A stretch of DNA of 64,000 nt from Apostichopus japonicus (lineage: Eukaryota > Echinodermata > Holothuroidea > Aspidochirotida > Stichopodidae): NCBI RefSeq assembly GCF_037975245.1, contig NC_092568.1, forward strand, positions 1,614,001-1,678,000, in the 5' to 3' direction. Each line of letters opens with the position of its first letter. Within the stretch, counting starts at the first letter, position 1. The notes below the pieces were generated by a model, which was not told the origin of the DNA, ran no database searches, and saw nothing but the letters and a program-made list of their open reading frames with translations. Shown one piece after another: positions 1 to 27,888 of this stretch. The position numbers and the translations under genes are program-made.

Positions 1-969
1 TCTGGTATCTGTCTCCATACATGCATACACACTAAGATCTACCTGGCATTCCCACAGTTGGTAACATTTTTTGCACTGTTCCCTGCTGACCTGCCTCAGG
101 TCACATTTTGGATGCTGTTGCTAACAAAGGAAAAATTGGTTGGCCAAGTTAGTTCCATACAGTTTGTCGCAAAGTCATTATCAATTTAGGAGGAATAAAC
201 TGAAGAACTGATTTCATCAAATTTGATTGAATAGGACATTCCAGACATTTTAATTTTTTCTAAGTCAGATACCTGCAACCCTAACCCATCGCCCCATCCC
301 CTCCCCCCAAAAAAGATGATCCCATTCCTCCCCCCCCCAAAAAAAGATGATCCCATCCTGGTGGACCATGGCCACAGCAACACTTCTGTCTTTCCAGCTG
401 AAAATGTTAGTTTCCAATTTTCACTTCTGTTTTGAAGCCTCGTCGTGTCTTCTTGCATATTTGGAACAGTTTAATCTTTAATTGCTATTTCCCCCCTCAC
501 ACCCGACCCCCCCTCACCCCACAAGAATGTTGCTCTGGTGTAGCACTGACTTATTTCTTTATTTAATTTAAAACATACGTCTTAACATTCTTATGTTCTG
601 TAATCTTTTAGGTATTGTACAAGTTTAGAGTACAAGCCCAAAACACTGTTACTTTGTACTCCTTTGCTTTCCCTTTCTTCGATACTGACATTATACTGTA
701 TTTAATTTGCTCTTGCCCTGTTGTTCATTAATTAGTATGGTAAGCAAAGAAACGAAAGGAAAAGAATTTTAGCGTATGGTCTGTTTTCCATGTGATAATG
801 TAAGATGGTAGCTTCCTTAACTAATGGTGTACATAGCAGAATGTCCCTGTCACTTGACCATATACAGTATGTATACATGTACCTAATGTCCTTTTGGATG
901 ATTGACAATGTTTTGTATGTCTATGTATTTATTGTTCTGCTTTAATGATTATTATCTGTTTTCTTACAG
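1..969 (+). other. Intron sequence upstream of the first visible exon
   Basis: This is the 3' end of the intron before the helix-C exon; the acceptor is at 968-969 after a T-rich stretch. It includes a short C/A-rich duplication at about 301-358, where a C-run, A-run and GATGATCCCAT occur twice. A C-rich stretch lies near 490-520. I see no coding exon in it. The exons for the kinase N-lobe must lie further left. Confidence 0.75.
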
Positions 970-1018
970 GTGTACAGAGAAGTAAGAATTATGAAGTCAC
1001 TAGATCATCCTAATATAG
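970..1018 (+). CDS. MARK (par-1): MARK exon a: kinase helix C region (49 nt)
   Basis: It encodes VYREVRIMKSLDHPNI plus the first base of a Val codon. The REVRIMK...L.HPNI block is the helix C and following strand of the kinase N-lobe. It carries the conserved helix-C glutamate (REVRIMK) that pairs with the ATP-binding lysine. The exon is bounded by an AG at 968-969 and a GTAAG donor at 1019. It enters in phase 0 and leaves in phase 1. As I recall, vertebrate MARK genes have the same 49-nt exon. The preceding exon, which should hold the glycine loop and catalytic lysine, is not in the window. Confidence 0.95.
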
Positions 1019-10428
<9,410 letters not shown>

Positions 10429-10485
10429 ATCGTTTCAGCTGTTCAGTATTGTCATCAGAAAAGGGTCGTTCACAGAGATCTCAAG
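10429..10485 (+). CDS. MARK (par-1): MARK exon c: catalytic loop (57 nt)
   Basis: It encodes [19 protein letters not shown], exactly 19 codons, phase 0 to phase 0. HRD at 10471-10479 contains the catalytic-base aspartate, followed by the lysine of the HRDLKAEN loop. The intron splits this loop between DLK and AEN. A long pyrimidine tract (CTTTCTCTCTTTCTCTTCTCGCCAG) precedes the exon and the donor is GTAAG. It is essentially the same as vertebrate MARK sequence and no expected catalytic residue is missing. Confidence 0.97.
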
Positions 10486-18861
<8,376 letters not shown>

Positions 18862-18981
18862 GAGCTCAGGGAAAGGGTTTTAAGAGGGAAATATAGAATC
18901 CCGTTTTACATGTCAACAGACTGTGAAAATTTATTGAAGAGGTTTTTAATGCTGAACCCAGCAAAGCGATCTACATTAGAG
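18862..18981 (+). CDS. MARK (par-1): MARK exon e: end of kinase C-lobe (120 nt)
   Basis: It encodes [20 protein letters not shown] then [20 protein letters not shown], 40 codons, phase 0 to phase 0. This is the last part of the kinase C-lobe (helices G to I). The LNPAKR arginine is the conserved one of helix I. The acceptor is TGCCCACAG and the donor GTAAGG. The exon lies directly before the common-docking linker and UBA domain, as in vertebrate MARKs. Confidence 0.97.
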
Positions 18982-21365
18982 GTAAGGTTTATCTATATAT
19001 GGTCTTTGATAACAAAAATAAAGAAATTTGTGGAAGAGACTTTTGTTGTGTGGGAAGCTGCAAGCAATCAATGTCTCACATAACTTCCATGATCAAGCCG
19101 ATAGACCTCAGTGGAATACAAGCAATTGGTCGAGATATTGCCATTTTTACAGTACTTACCATATTTATGTAGTGATAAATGTTTTTATTCTGCAGCATTT
19201 CACTTTTTTTCTTCATAAAATACATAAAAATATCATTTCATTGAAACTCAAAGAGATTAAACCTAGAGTACTACCCGTTATGAATCTCTCTGGTCAAAAA
19301 CGATTATTTAACTTATCAATGTTCAGTCCAGTAACCCATTAGAGCGGAATGTTATTTACACATGAAAAGCACACAGGCATCAAGTACTGGATTTGTTATA
19401 GCCACTTGGCAACCAGTCTCCTTAAAATCGGTTGCATTCTCACTCAAAGTCAGACATATGAAATAGTAGGTCCCAGTTTTGCGGTATGGATGTCTCTTTT
19501 CGCATGGCCTGAGAGTTAGTTGCGTCTGAGGGTCTCTTCCCTTTTGGCAAACTTTCCTTTGAGAGTGCCTGTGGAAATTGATGGCACATCTATTTAATCT
19601 CTCTGTGCCGATGAATTTACTTGATTTTATTAGTCTGCCCAATGGTCAGGCCATCCAGTTGACAGGTCCTCCATGTGGACAGCTGGATGGGATCACTGGC
19701 TAAAGCATCGCATCTTTAATCCTCCTTTTGTTTTCCGTACTGTACTTTTACTTATCAAGATTCTAACCTACCTACTCGCTTTACTGAAATACTGCCCTCT
19801 TCATTCTATGTGCCAAGTCTAATTCATGTAACCATGGAATTTTCTATTCCTGAGGATTTATTAAATTTTTTATCTCTGCATTAATTTTATTATTTTGGAG
19901 AGTCTATCCTCAAAAATCTCAATCATAAGTTAAACTTGTAATAGGCCAAACAAAAAAATAAAAGGTTTGTTGTGTACTCTTGTCGATATTGAAAACTTAT
20001 TTTTTTCTCATAATTACATTGTGGTTTATACAATTACTCTCTTTTACATCAATTATAATTACATTAGTTGTACAGGGAACCATACCTCTATACATATTGT
20101 GCTCAAAACTGACTGTAGAATCTTTTACAACTTTCTGAGGTCTACATAAATCCTGAATCTTCTAGTGGTCACTGACATTTTTATTTGTAGGTTAGGGGGA
20201 TGGGGGGGGGGGCAATTGAGTGATGAGGCATCAAAGTTATCCCTAATTGAACTCTGACTATAGTCCGAAGAATGATGTGTCCATGACTCAAGGAGCATTT
20301 CACGATGATCTTTGTACAATTTAGGCCTCGTTTCTAACCTATTAGTCACAATTCAAGCTGAAACAAGGTGACTCATGTTGTCTACCTTTCGGTAAAGTAT
20401 CGGGCGGTTTGAAATATGTAGCAGAGGAATCCCAAGAGGCAAGCAACCGTAATTCTGAAGAAAGATATGAACAGTATCGAGTACTTCACCACCTCACATG
20501 CCCTTGTTTTTGTTTTCTCCACCCCGGTGTCATTATTTGGGATAAATCACATTTCCATCTACGGTATCATTCTGTAAACAAATTAACAGGTTTCTGTGTG
20601 TAACAACAGTGTCATTGCGCATTCTGCTAATGGATTACAGTGTTGGGTTACTAAGTAAGTGATGATGAAGTAATGGTGTCTGGGACGTAATTTAGAAAGT
20701 ACACTCCTCTGGTTTAGGATCGTCTAGTAAATAAATCACACATTGTGTGAGTCTAATATCTTCATCCATAACCTGTCAATAGCATGGTGGGGATCTGTCG
20801 CTCACGAGGAGGAGCGGTTGAACATACTTCTGGTTAGCACTCGATGATATGAATAGCGATACTAATAATCTTTGTAGGAGTTGGAGAAATTTATTCAGTT
20901 GTTTAATATTTGCTGTTAAATAGCTATAACAAAATATATTTTTTTTATTTGTTGTCTTAAGACATATATTTTATGCTCTATGGATCCCTTAATTTGTCTT
21001 TGTTTTCGTTTGTTTCTAAAAAGTAACACATGGTGCATCTTTAGCAGATTAACAACATTTAACAAAAGCACCATGTTCCACTCTAACTAATCCTTAGAAA
21101 TGTTTGTATCACACTAGAGACTAGACTGCTATGCAGGTCATATTGACTGCTTCGTAATGTGGTAAAGTGACCACACCACAACTGCTCTCCCCTCACCCCC
21201 ACCCCTCACCCCTCCCCCATTGTGTCTTATAGCTTAATTGCATATAAGAGCAATAAGAATATCACATAACCGTATTTTTTATCCCAACACATGAAAAAAA
21301 AGGGAAAAAAAGAAGATGGAAAAGAAAGAGGGGTAATATCTTGCGATCTTGTTTTCTCTCCACAG
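18982..21365 (+). other. MARK intron (2.4 kb)
   Basis: No exon or defined mobile element is seen. There is a poly(G) run near 20201-20213 and a C-rich stretch near 21180-21220. The acceptor lies in TTGTTTTCTCTCCACAG. Confidence 0.75.
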
Positions 21366-21578
21366 GGTATCATGAAAGACAAGTGGATGAACGTCGGTTA
21401 CGAGGACAGCGAGCTTAAACCTTACAAAGAGCCCGAGCCGGACTTGAGCGACGAACGAAGGATAGAGATCATGGTCAGCTTAGGTTTCGTGAAGAGAGAC
21501 ATCGAGGATTCGCTACGGAACAACAAGTACGATGAAGCTTACGCCACTTACCTGCTGCTGGGCAGGAGGCAGACAGAT
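21366..21578 (+). CDS. MARK (par-1): MARK exon f: kinase tail, CD linker and UBA domain
   Basis: This exon of 71 codons runs phase 0 to phase 0. It begins GIMKDKWMNVGYEDSELKPY (end of the catalytic domain and the acidic linker), then has EPEPDLSDERRIEIMVSLGF. The UBA domain runs from about DLSDERRIEI to YATYLLLGR. The three-helix UBA of MARKs packs on the kinase N-lobe and supports catalytic folding rather than classical ubiquitin binding. The donor is GTAAGA. The 3' end of this exon has two decayed duplicates in the next intron (see the pseudogene entries). Confidence 0.97.
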
Positions 21579-21841
21579 GTAAGACCACGATCATGAATCG
21601 AGAGGATGCTTTAGTCCTCCTCATTTACCTCTTCTTGCTCTCATTGGGTCGTAAAATGTCGTACACTTTCAGAGAGGTCCAATGTCATGGTAGCTCCCGT
21701 TTTGAGTGTTGAGAAACACTCCAATATGATTTGAGATAATTTCCCTTATCTGAGTAATTTTGAACCATTAGTTGTAGAATTTAATGTAATGTAAAAGTGC
21801 TTGTCTGGATCTCTAAAAAGTACAAAACTGACAAGGTAATA

Positions 21842-21985
21842 ACTTTGACGAGGGAAAAAAAATTGGTTATTTTTCTTGAAGAGGATTCACTATGACAGAA
21901 CAAATAGGGTAAAGCATATATGCTAGTTACTTGCTACTAGAATAGACACAAACAGATGTAAGACCAAGATAATGAGAAGGAGAGT
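21842..21985 (+). pseudogene. Decayed tandem copy A of the UBA exon 3' end
   Basis: Positions 21920-21976 align without gaps to exon positions 21541-21597 with 41 of 57 bases the same, including the CAGATGTAAGACC donor region (GT at 21958). The same reading frame gives A S Y L L L E stop T Q T D, against A T Y L L L G R R Q T D in the exon. The TAG at 21943-21945 breaks it. Weaker similarity runs upstream through GAGGATTC at 21881 and probably to about 21842, with small deletions. It is an exon duplicate that has lost coding capacity. The donor-like GTAAGA survives. Confidence 0.75.
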
Positions 21986-22138
21986 GTTAATCACACATAC
22001 TTGTTATTAAAAAACATTAGTGCCATGTCAGAAATAGTTATCATGAGCTATGGGTTTGCATCTGACGTTTGGATCCTAGTAGAGCATTATATGCTTGGCA
22101 AAGGTGTTGATGATAGGGATAATAATAATAATGTAGGA

Positions 22139-22230
22139 TGATTTAGAAAGGAGAAGAATATGGTTCATCTGATACCACTTATCTGTACTAGCCGAGAGGT
22201 AAACAGATGTGTAGTGATAATGGTGACGGT
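22139..22230 (+). pseudogene. Decayed tandem copy B of the UBA exon 3' end
   Basis: CCACTTATCTG at 22175-22185 followed by AGAGGTAAACAGATGT (22195-22210) matches the exon's CCACTTACCTG and GGAGGCAGACAGATGT. One base is missing in between and there is a TAG stop. Downstream, GATAATGGTGACGG resembles copy A's GATAATGAGAAGG. The 5' part is harder to align. The donor has decayed to GTGTAG. Together with copy A it shows that this exon end was duplicated at least twice, or that one duplicate was itself copied. Confidence 0.55.
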
Positions 22231-23614
22231 GAGAGACAATTCCTTACACCTAGAGTCAGTCTAGCATCCTAGCTGCTGTATCGCATGTTGCTGTGTCATT
22301 AGCTAGTGTAATGGAAATGTACAGCGGTAGTTACATTCGGAGTTGTTCGAATAGTTTCATGAAGTTACGATTGTCATCAAATGTGACTGAAATCGAAGAA
22401 GTATTGATGCCTGCTACGGCCGGCCTCCTCTCAGCTGATATACAAAGAGGCCATTAGGCACTGAATTCAAATCCTCATCACTGGGATGTGTCTGATATCG
22501 CTGCGTTTGGAATCTAGTTCTGCCTTAGCTGATGGGATAAACATTTTAGTTGGATAGTAATTAGGATAAAAAAACGCAAGGAGACGAAATAGCAGTGTCA
22601 CATGACCCCGACGGAGGGCATAATCTTGGCGGAAAGAAAGTAATCACTCCGAAACAGAATTTGACATTTAATGCACCAAGGAATAAACAGGGAAATTATC
22701 CAAAATTATGTCTCGGTTTTGTAATGTTTAGGTACAACGAGTGTCAAAGAATTTAATACGAAATGTCAGGTGGATCTTAGGAAACACTTGCTAGGTTCAG
22801 TATATAAGCATCCATGTAGAACCTTATGTATGTTGAAGGGGAATCATAATGTAGTTAGGAAAAAATCATTTGCGAAGAAGGAACAATAATAATGCAGATT
22901 TGATCCTGTCACGTAGATATCTGACCGTGATGGCTTTTGACCATAATAAAAACCCTTGCTAAATTTAAGATTATAGAAATGACAAATCTGATGTGTATAC
23001 ATTTGTTGTCATTTAACAAGTTCCACAAAGAATCAAGTCATTGGTATCAGTAAAAACTTTATCATTAAAAAAAATCAAGTGAAGTTAAAACCTGGTCCAT
23101 CTGAACATGAGAGCAGGCAAAGAACATACTGCAGTTGACTTACAGCTGAGAACCACTGTGTGAGTTTGAATTTGACAAGATAGTTATAACATTTCCTCTT
23201 CTCTGAAGAACAGAGCATGCTTTTATCCTGCCATTCACTAGTCTTCTTGATATATCCAGATCCTTTAAAGTGCAAGATGACCAGATAGAAGTGATTGGTC
23301 GGTTCCATACTTTTGATGATCCTATGTGACCAATCATGACAATTCAAGTTTTTTAAATGATGCATACTCTAAGGTGGCCAATGGCATCATGAAAGCACTT
23401 ATTATTTTTTTTTTGCTAGTGATTGTCGCAACCAATACTTGAGAACAAAATACCTTAAAGAATGTGTCTGTGGGTACAGTCGGTATTCCGGGTCATAGGA
23501 AAACGACACAGATATGTTAATAACCGCGCATGATTAAAAAAGAATCATTTTAACCTCACTGCAAACAGAATTTATGAATGATTTGTTGTCTGTTGGTTTT
23601 TTCCTCCTCCACAG

Positions 23615-23789
23615 TCTGAAGATGGAGATTCGAACTCAGGCAGCTCATTGTCCCTACCGCAGCGAACCATCAATGAACACTCACCAACAATCAAATTGTC
23701 ACCGTCCGCACATGGTAAGAAACAGAGAGCTGTGGTCACACCTTCAAACCAAAAGGAAAGGCGGTTTAGTCACGGCGGCGAAAATTACG
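23615..23789 (+). CDS. MARK (par-1): MARK exon g: spacer, long form
   Basis: It encodes SEDGDSNSGSSLSLPQRTIN, then EHSPTIKLSPSAHGKKQRAV, then VTPSNQKERRFSHGGENY plus the first base of a Gly codon. It is Ser/Pro-rich low-complexity spacer. The QRAV...SNQKERRFS segment corresponds to QRSV..SQKQRRYS in vertebrate MARKs, which supports the full length. Phase 0 in, phase 1 out, donor GTCAGT at 23790. A better-looking donor, GTAAGA at 23715, lies inside the exon and also leaves phase 1, so a 75-nt shorter form (23615-23714) would also join the next exon in frame. Confidence 0.9.
23715..23789 (+). other. MARK (par-1): Alternative 5' splice segment within MARK exon g
   Basis: CATG|GTAAGA at 23711-23720 is a near-consensus donor. 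Using it removes exactly 75 nt (25 codons, the KKQRAV...GGENYG stretch). The exon still ends in G at phase 1, so the following GT|TCT still reads Gly-Ser. This is inferred from donor quality and phase only. Confidence 0.45.
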
Positions 23790-25260
23790 GTCAGTCCCCC
23801 TCCAAAAATCCTCTAAAAATCCTTCCAGCGGAAGCTTGGCACCTTTATCATCTTCTTATCCGTTGTTTCAAATGTCTCTGCTTGAATTCTGATTGGTGCA
23901 CGATAGTCTCGCAGCTTGAATTCTGATTGGTGCACGAAAGTCTCTCAGCTTGCCGTGACTTGGTGTCTTCTCCTCCTTCCTCTCTTTTACTCACTCTTGT
24001 TATGGTTTTGAATGTTTGTAACTTGCTTTGCTTCTTTCTGCGATAGCATTCCAAACCTCACGAAAACTCCCCTCCCCTCCCCCTCCTTCCGGCCCGCCCT
24101 CGGGGGAAATGTAAAACAGAAGATACTAGGTCGAAAGAGGAGAGACGTCATTGCCTCAGTTAAATTGTTTAATTCTGTCATCTGTTTAAGTAAAGTGCAT
24201 CGAAAAGTCGAAAATTCCAGCCCCATTTGCAAACAGAATCAGCTAACCACGCAATTGTAATCGTTGGTAAATGCTTTTGGTAGGTTTTACTAAACCCAAT
24301 CTTTGAATTTACATCAGTTTCACATTACACAACTAAACGATCTATTTCCCTCCTCGGATTTTCAATTTCAACTTCAAAGTATCATGAAAACCCAGAAAGT
24401 TTGAAACTTTTGCCTCTGATATACATATAGTTGGTCATAATTCAGGCCATGATGTTGTCGACAATAATCCGCACATCCAAACTATAGATGTACTGATGTT
24501 TCAAATCCTTGTAGCATCTTCAGAAGCCACAGTAATACCTTTTGACTGCTAAAATATTCCCGGCTAATTTAACTGGAAAGGATTCATTGATAGCCCAGAC
24601 TTTCGTTTTCAGAAGCAAACAACCTCCTACTTAGTAATTTTGTAAACAAAACTCAGTAAGGTACTTCAAAATCTCTTGGACAAGTCCGGACAAGTCTTGA
24701 CAACTGAAATGCCAAAGAGCTACGTAGAAAATCGGTAGCACGTAGGTTTATTTTTTGTCACAAACCATCGATGAAAGTACCTTTGCCTGTGCATCTTACA
24801 CAAGGTCAACTTCATCATCATAGCTACTCATCATTGAGCCGTTACAGCTCAACACTCAAACTAAAAACCTTTACAACTCTGGACCTTCATCTTTGAGTAG
24901 CTACTTCAAGTTAACTTAACAAAATGGTCTATCTTGATTGGATATTTGTTTCATTGGTAAGAGATAGCATCGGTGTTATAATCGAGTACCATCCTCGTCT
25001 GATTGCATGGAAAACCAAAAAAATTACGTCAACAAGTTACAAAAGGGCTTGACGTATCAAAACGTGTACAGTTGCTCTGTTAATTGTTATCTTCGCACTT
25101 ACAGAAGGTCAGTACATTATCCCATTCATAAATCATTTGATCTCTCAGCATCATATCAAAAGTAACAGTAGCATGTCTATAATGCATGTGTAGCATTGTT
25201 CTTCAAACTTGGGGGTGAACCCCAATTATATGACACATGGAAGGTGTATATATATATATT

Positions 25261-25385
25261 GTATACCTAAATGGTAACTTACAGCATGTTGTTACACGGG
25301 GCCGTTTACGTTCAGTTGTCTGATGATCGCCGTGCAGGCGAGAAACTCTAGTAACAACATGCTGTAAGTTACCGTATAGGTATAC
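25261..25385. repeat. 35-bp inverted repeat flanking a hammerhead ribozyme
   Basis: Arms 25261-25295 and 25351-25385 are reverse complements at 33 of 35 positions, separated by 55 nt. The right arm begins inside the ribozyme (GTAACAACATG). The ribozyme's 3' flank is therefore present on both strands, while its catalytic core occurs once, in the spacer. Short (TA)n lies on the left (about 25240-25258) and a long (TA)n on the right. Confidence 0.92.
25315..25358 (+). ncRNA. Minimal type I hammerhead ribozyme (retroelement type)
   Basis: All parts of a hammerhead fold are visible. Stem I is GTTGT (25315-25319) with ACAAC (25354-25358). The core CTGATGA is at 25320-25326. Stem II is TCGCC (25327-25331) with GGCGA (25337-25341), loop GTGCA. 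GAAA is at 25342-25345. Stem III is a 3-bp ACT (25345-25347) with AGT (25350-25352), 2-nt loop. Cleavage is predicted after A25353. Such tiny stem III hammerheads are known from Penelope-like retroelements and animal retrozymes, where they process tandem transcripts, often as dimers. The closing pair of stem II is U-A instead of the usual G-C, so activity may be reduced. No reverse transcriptase is nearby, so this is likely a non-autonomous fragment. Confidence 0.8.
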
Positions 25386-25400
25386 TGAACAATCGAATCT

Positions 25401-25404
<4 letters not shown>

Positions 25405-25450
<46 letters not shown>
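25405..25450. repeat. (TA)n microsatellite
   Basis: About 22 TA units, bordered by CACACA on both sides, directly beyond the inverted repeat holding the hammerhead ribozyme. The other plus-strand hammerhead-like motif (63787-63830) also lies next to a (TA)n tract, so the tract may belong to the element. Confidence 0.95.
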
Positions 25451-25454
<4 letters not shown>

Positions 25455-27873
25455 CACACACACACTTCATCATCATTATCTGCTTCCATAGGCATTTCAT
25501 CCATTACAACAATTTACCGTATCCCACACAACATAAAATCTCAACATTATCAGCAAACCCATTCATTTCCAGATGATTCAAGAAAATGATATAACAAACT
25601 TCTTTTGAGTGCTCAGTCTGTCTCTTATTCAGAGTGCGTAACTTTCTATATGTCGACTGTATTTAAACAGTAATGAAGAACATGTTGGCTGTTACCATGG
25701 AAACAAGTCAAACTGTACGGATATGGAGTGTTGTATCATCAGAGATAAGAACGTGACCATCTGGAAATTGATCCATATCTTTTCATTTTAACTTCATATC
25801 ATGGATATATATATATATATTCTCCGCTGGTTGAGATACATAGCATTTGATGCATCTTTGCATTTCTAACTTTCTAAATTAATTTAAATTGTATTTATTT
25901 TGCATGGAAGATTGGTGGAGGAGTTTTATATAATCAATTAAGACATTAAAGTATTTTACCAGAATCCATATTTCACAAACCTCTTTATTAAGTTAAAAAA
26001 AAAAAAATTAGTAGAACAACTGGTTACTGACATCCAAAGCATTAGATCAAATACAATTTATTTTTTTCACATGTTTACTGTGGTAATACACTATGGATGG
26101 TGTCGTAAGATTTTGAGCTTAGTTACTGTTATCAGAACACCAATTCATGAAGTTTGGTTGAATTTTTTATTACAATGAAAAAGACAAACTATAAATAGTC
26201 TTATAATATTTGACTAAAAGTCCAAAAATAACTCACACTGCAGGTTTGTACTTCCAGTTACAAGAAGGCCAATAAACAAGCAAAACAAACAACGGGAACA
26301 CAAATATTCAAGTAGATTTTGTCTCTAAAAGGCATCTGGTTTCAATAATGAACATTTCTAGTTGCCCTTCAATATCTTTGATTGCCACGGTGAAAGATAA
26401 TAGGGTCTACGATCAATGTTAGTATCAAAGAATTTAAAAACAAAAGCAGTATTCTGGTTTTACAATTATGTGCAGTTTCCACAGTAACAAGTGATGAAAT
26501 AAACAAAGCAATGACTGAAACCAATATATCTTAAAGATTCACTCACAAGTAGCCCAATGATGTCATCATTAGGCTTTAGCTTAAATCTGTATCTTAGTGT
26601 ATGAAGGAGCATACAAAGAGCATGATCTCTCTCAAATGGAATAGAACTTTTTGAAGCTGTTTGGAAGGGGGAAGGGTGAGGAAATGTTCAACACAAGCTA
26701 CCTATCCTGCACATTAGTAGCGATGCATTGGTTTCCTTCTCTGTTACTAGAAGCACGAACACGGTTTACTTTTTAAACAAATTTTTGATCATATTTGGGA
26801 AGGAGGTTGCCCTACATTTTAGTTTCAAAGTTCCAAAGTCACTAGAGAATTTGCTACATTCATTTTAATTGGCTTTTTATCAATGTGAATGGAAAACTGA
26901 GATTAAATATGATGAAAAGGATATATAAAAGATGTCCTTGAGCAGTTAGTAGGTAATGTAGGGTTACAATGCCGGGTCACTATGTAGGGTCACAATAGGT
27001 ATTTAATTTTAAAATTTAATCATTTGTTGAAACATTATATATCAGCACTATTACATCCTCCATAATAAAGATTATATATTTGTTGTGTTATTTCTTCAAC
27101 AAACTTATGTCTAATTCTGTTGTGCCCTCCAGAAGTGGTGGGACCTGTTGGTAAACAAATAGGCAAAGTTTTTAAGAAAGAAAAAAAAAAGAAGCATACT
27201 CACAGGAAATGCACCATTAAATCATATTAAATATTCTAATAAAATAAATTGGTCCAAATGTTTTCATACTATCAAATTTTTCCTCCAACAGACTAAATTG
27301 TCTACAGTGAATGCTAAGAAGCAAAGCATTGTTTTGTTGAACTTTATTTATATGTACAAGTTTGTCTCAATGTTTTAGTTCTAGTTTGTTGCTAGGGAAA
27401 CTGTCTTTTCACACGACATTGCAGGAGCATAAACGTTTGATGTCGCTCGTAGAAAAACGTGCCCAAAGTAGAAGCAAACGATCTGAAGGCAGTATTTTAG
27501 GTCAGATTTCTGACGATTGGTTGAATACTTCTTTCTTCCATTTTCCGCTGTTGTTCTTTTGGAAGTCATGAAGTTGTAGATGAAATATTTTGCAATCGAT
27601 AGGGTTTCTGTAAACCTCTACTTGTTATGACACTGTAGCAGGTAAAATCAGGAAGTCTGAAATGCCATGTTTTTGAGGTATTAAATTACCGTATCCTTTA
27701 CCACAGGAACGAATCATCCATGCGTTTAGTAGCTGTTTTGTTTTTTCATGTCAATTCTTTCAACTGCTCCTCTTACATAACATGTCCAGTCGGTCACCCC
27801 ATCAGATTTTTCATCTCATGATATCTTTTCTATTTATCAAACTCTCTCCTCTTTGTACTTCTCATACACACAG

Positions 27874-27888
27874 TTATTCGGAAAAAAG
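27874..27888 (+). CDS. MARK (par-1): Candidate 15-nt MARK microexon
   Basis: TTATTCGGAAAAAAG is preceded by a long pyrimidine-rich tract (CTCTCTCCTCTTTGTACTTC then TCATACACACAG) and followed by GTAACG. Its length keeps phase 1 in and phase 1 out, so between exons g and h it would add five residues (V I R K K) before the shared Gly. The evidence is splice-site quality and phase only; a 15-nt open stretch proves nothing. It is possibly a neural-type microexon, or chance. Confidence 0.3.

Larger units (their letters stand above)
21579..23614 (+). other. MARK intron (2.0 kb) with exon relics
   Basis: Apart from the two decayed copies of the UBA exon end, I see no exon or mobile element. The acceptor follows a strong pyrimidine stretch (TTTTTTCCTCCTCCACAG). 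Confidence 0.8.
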
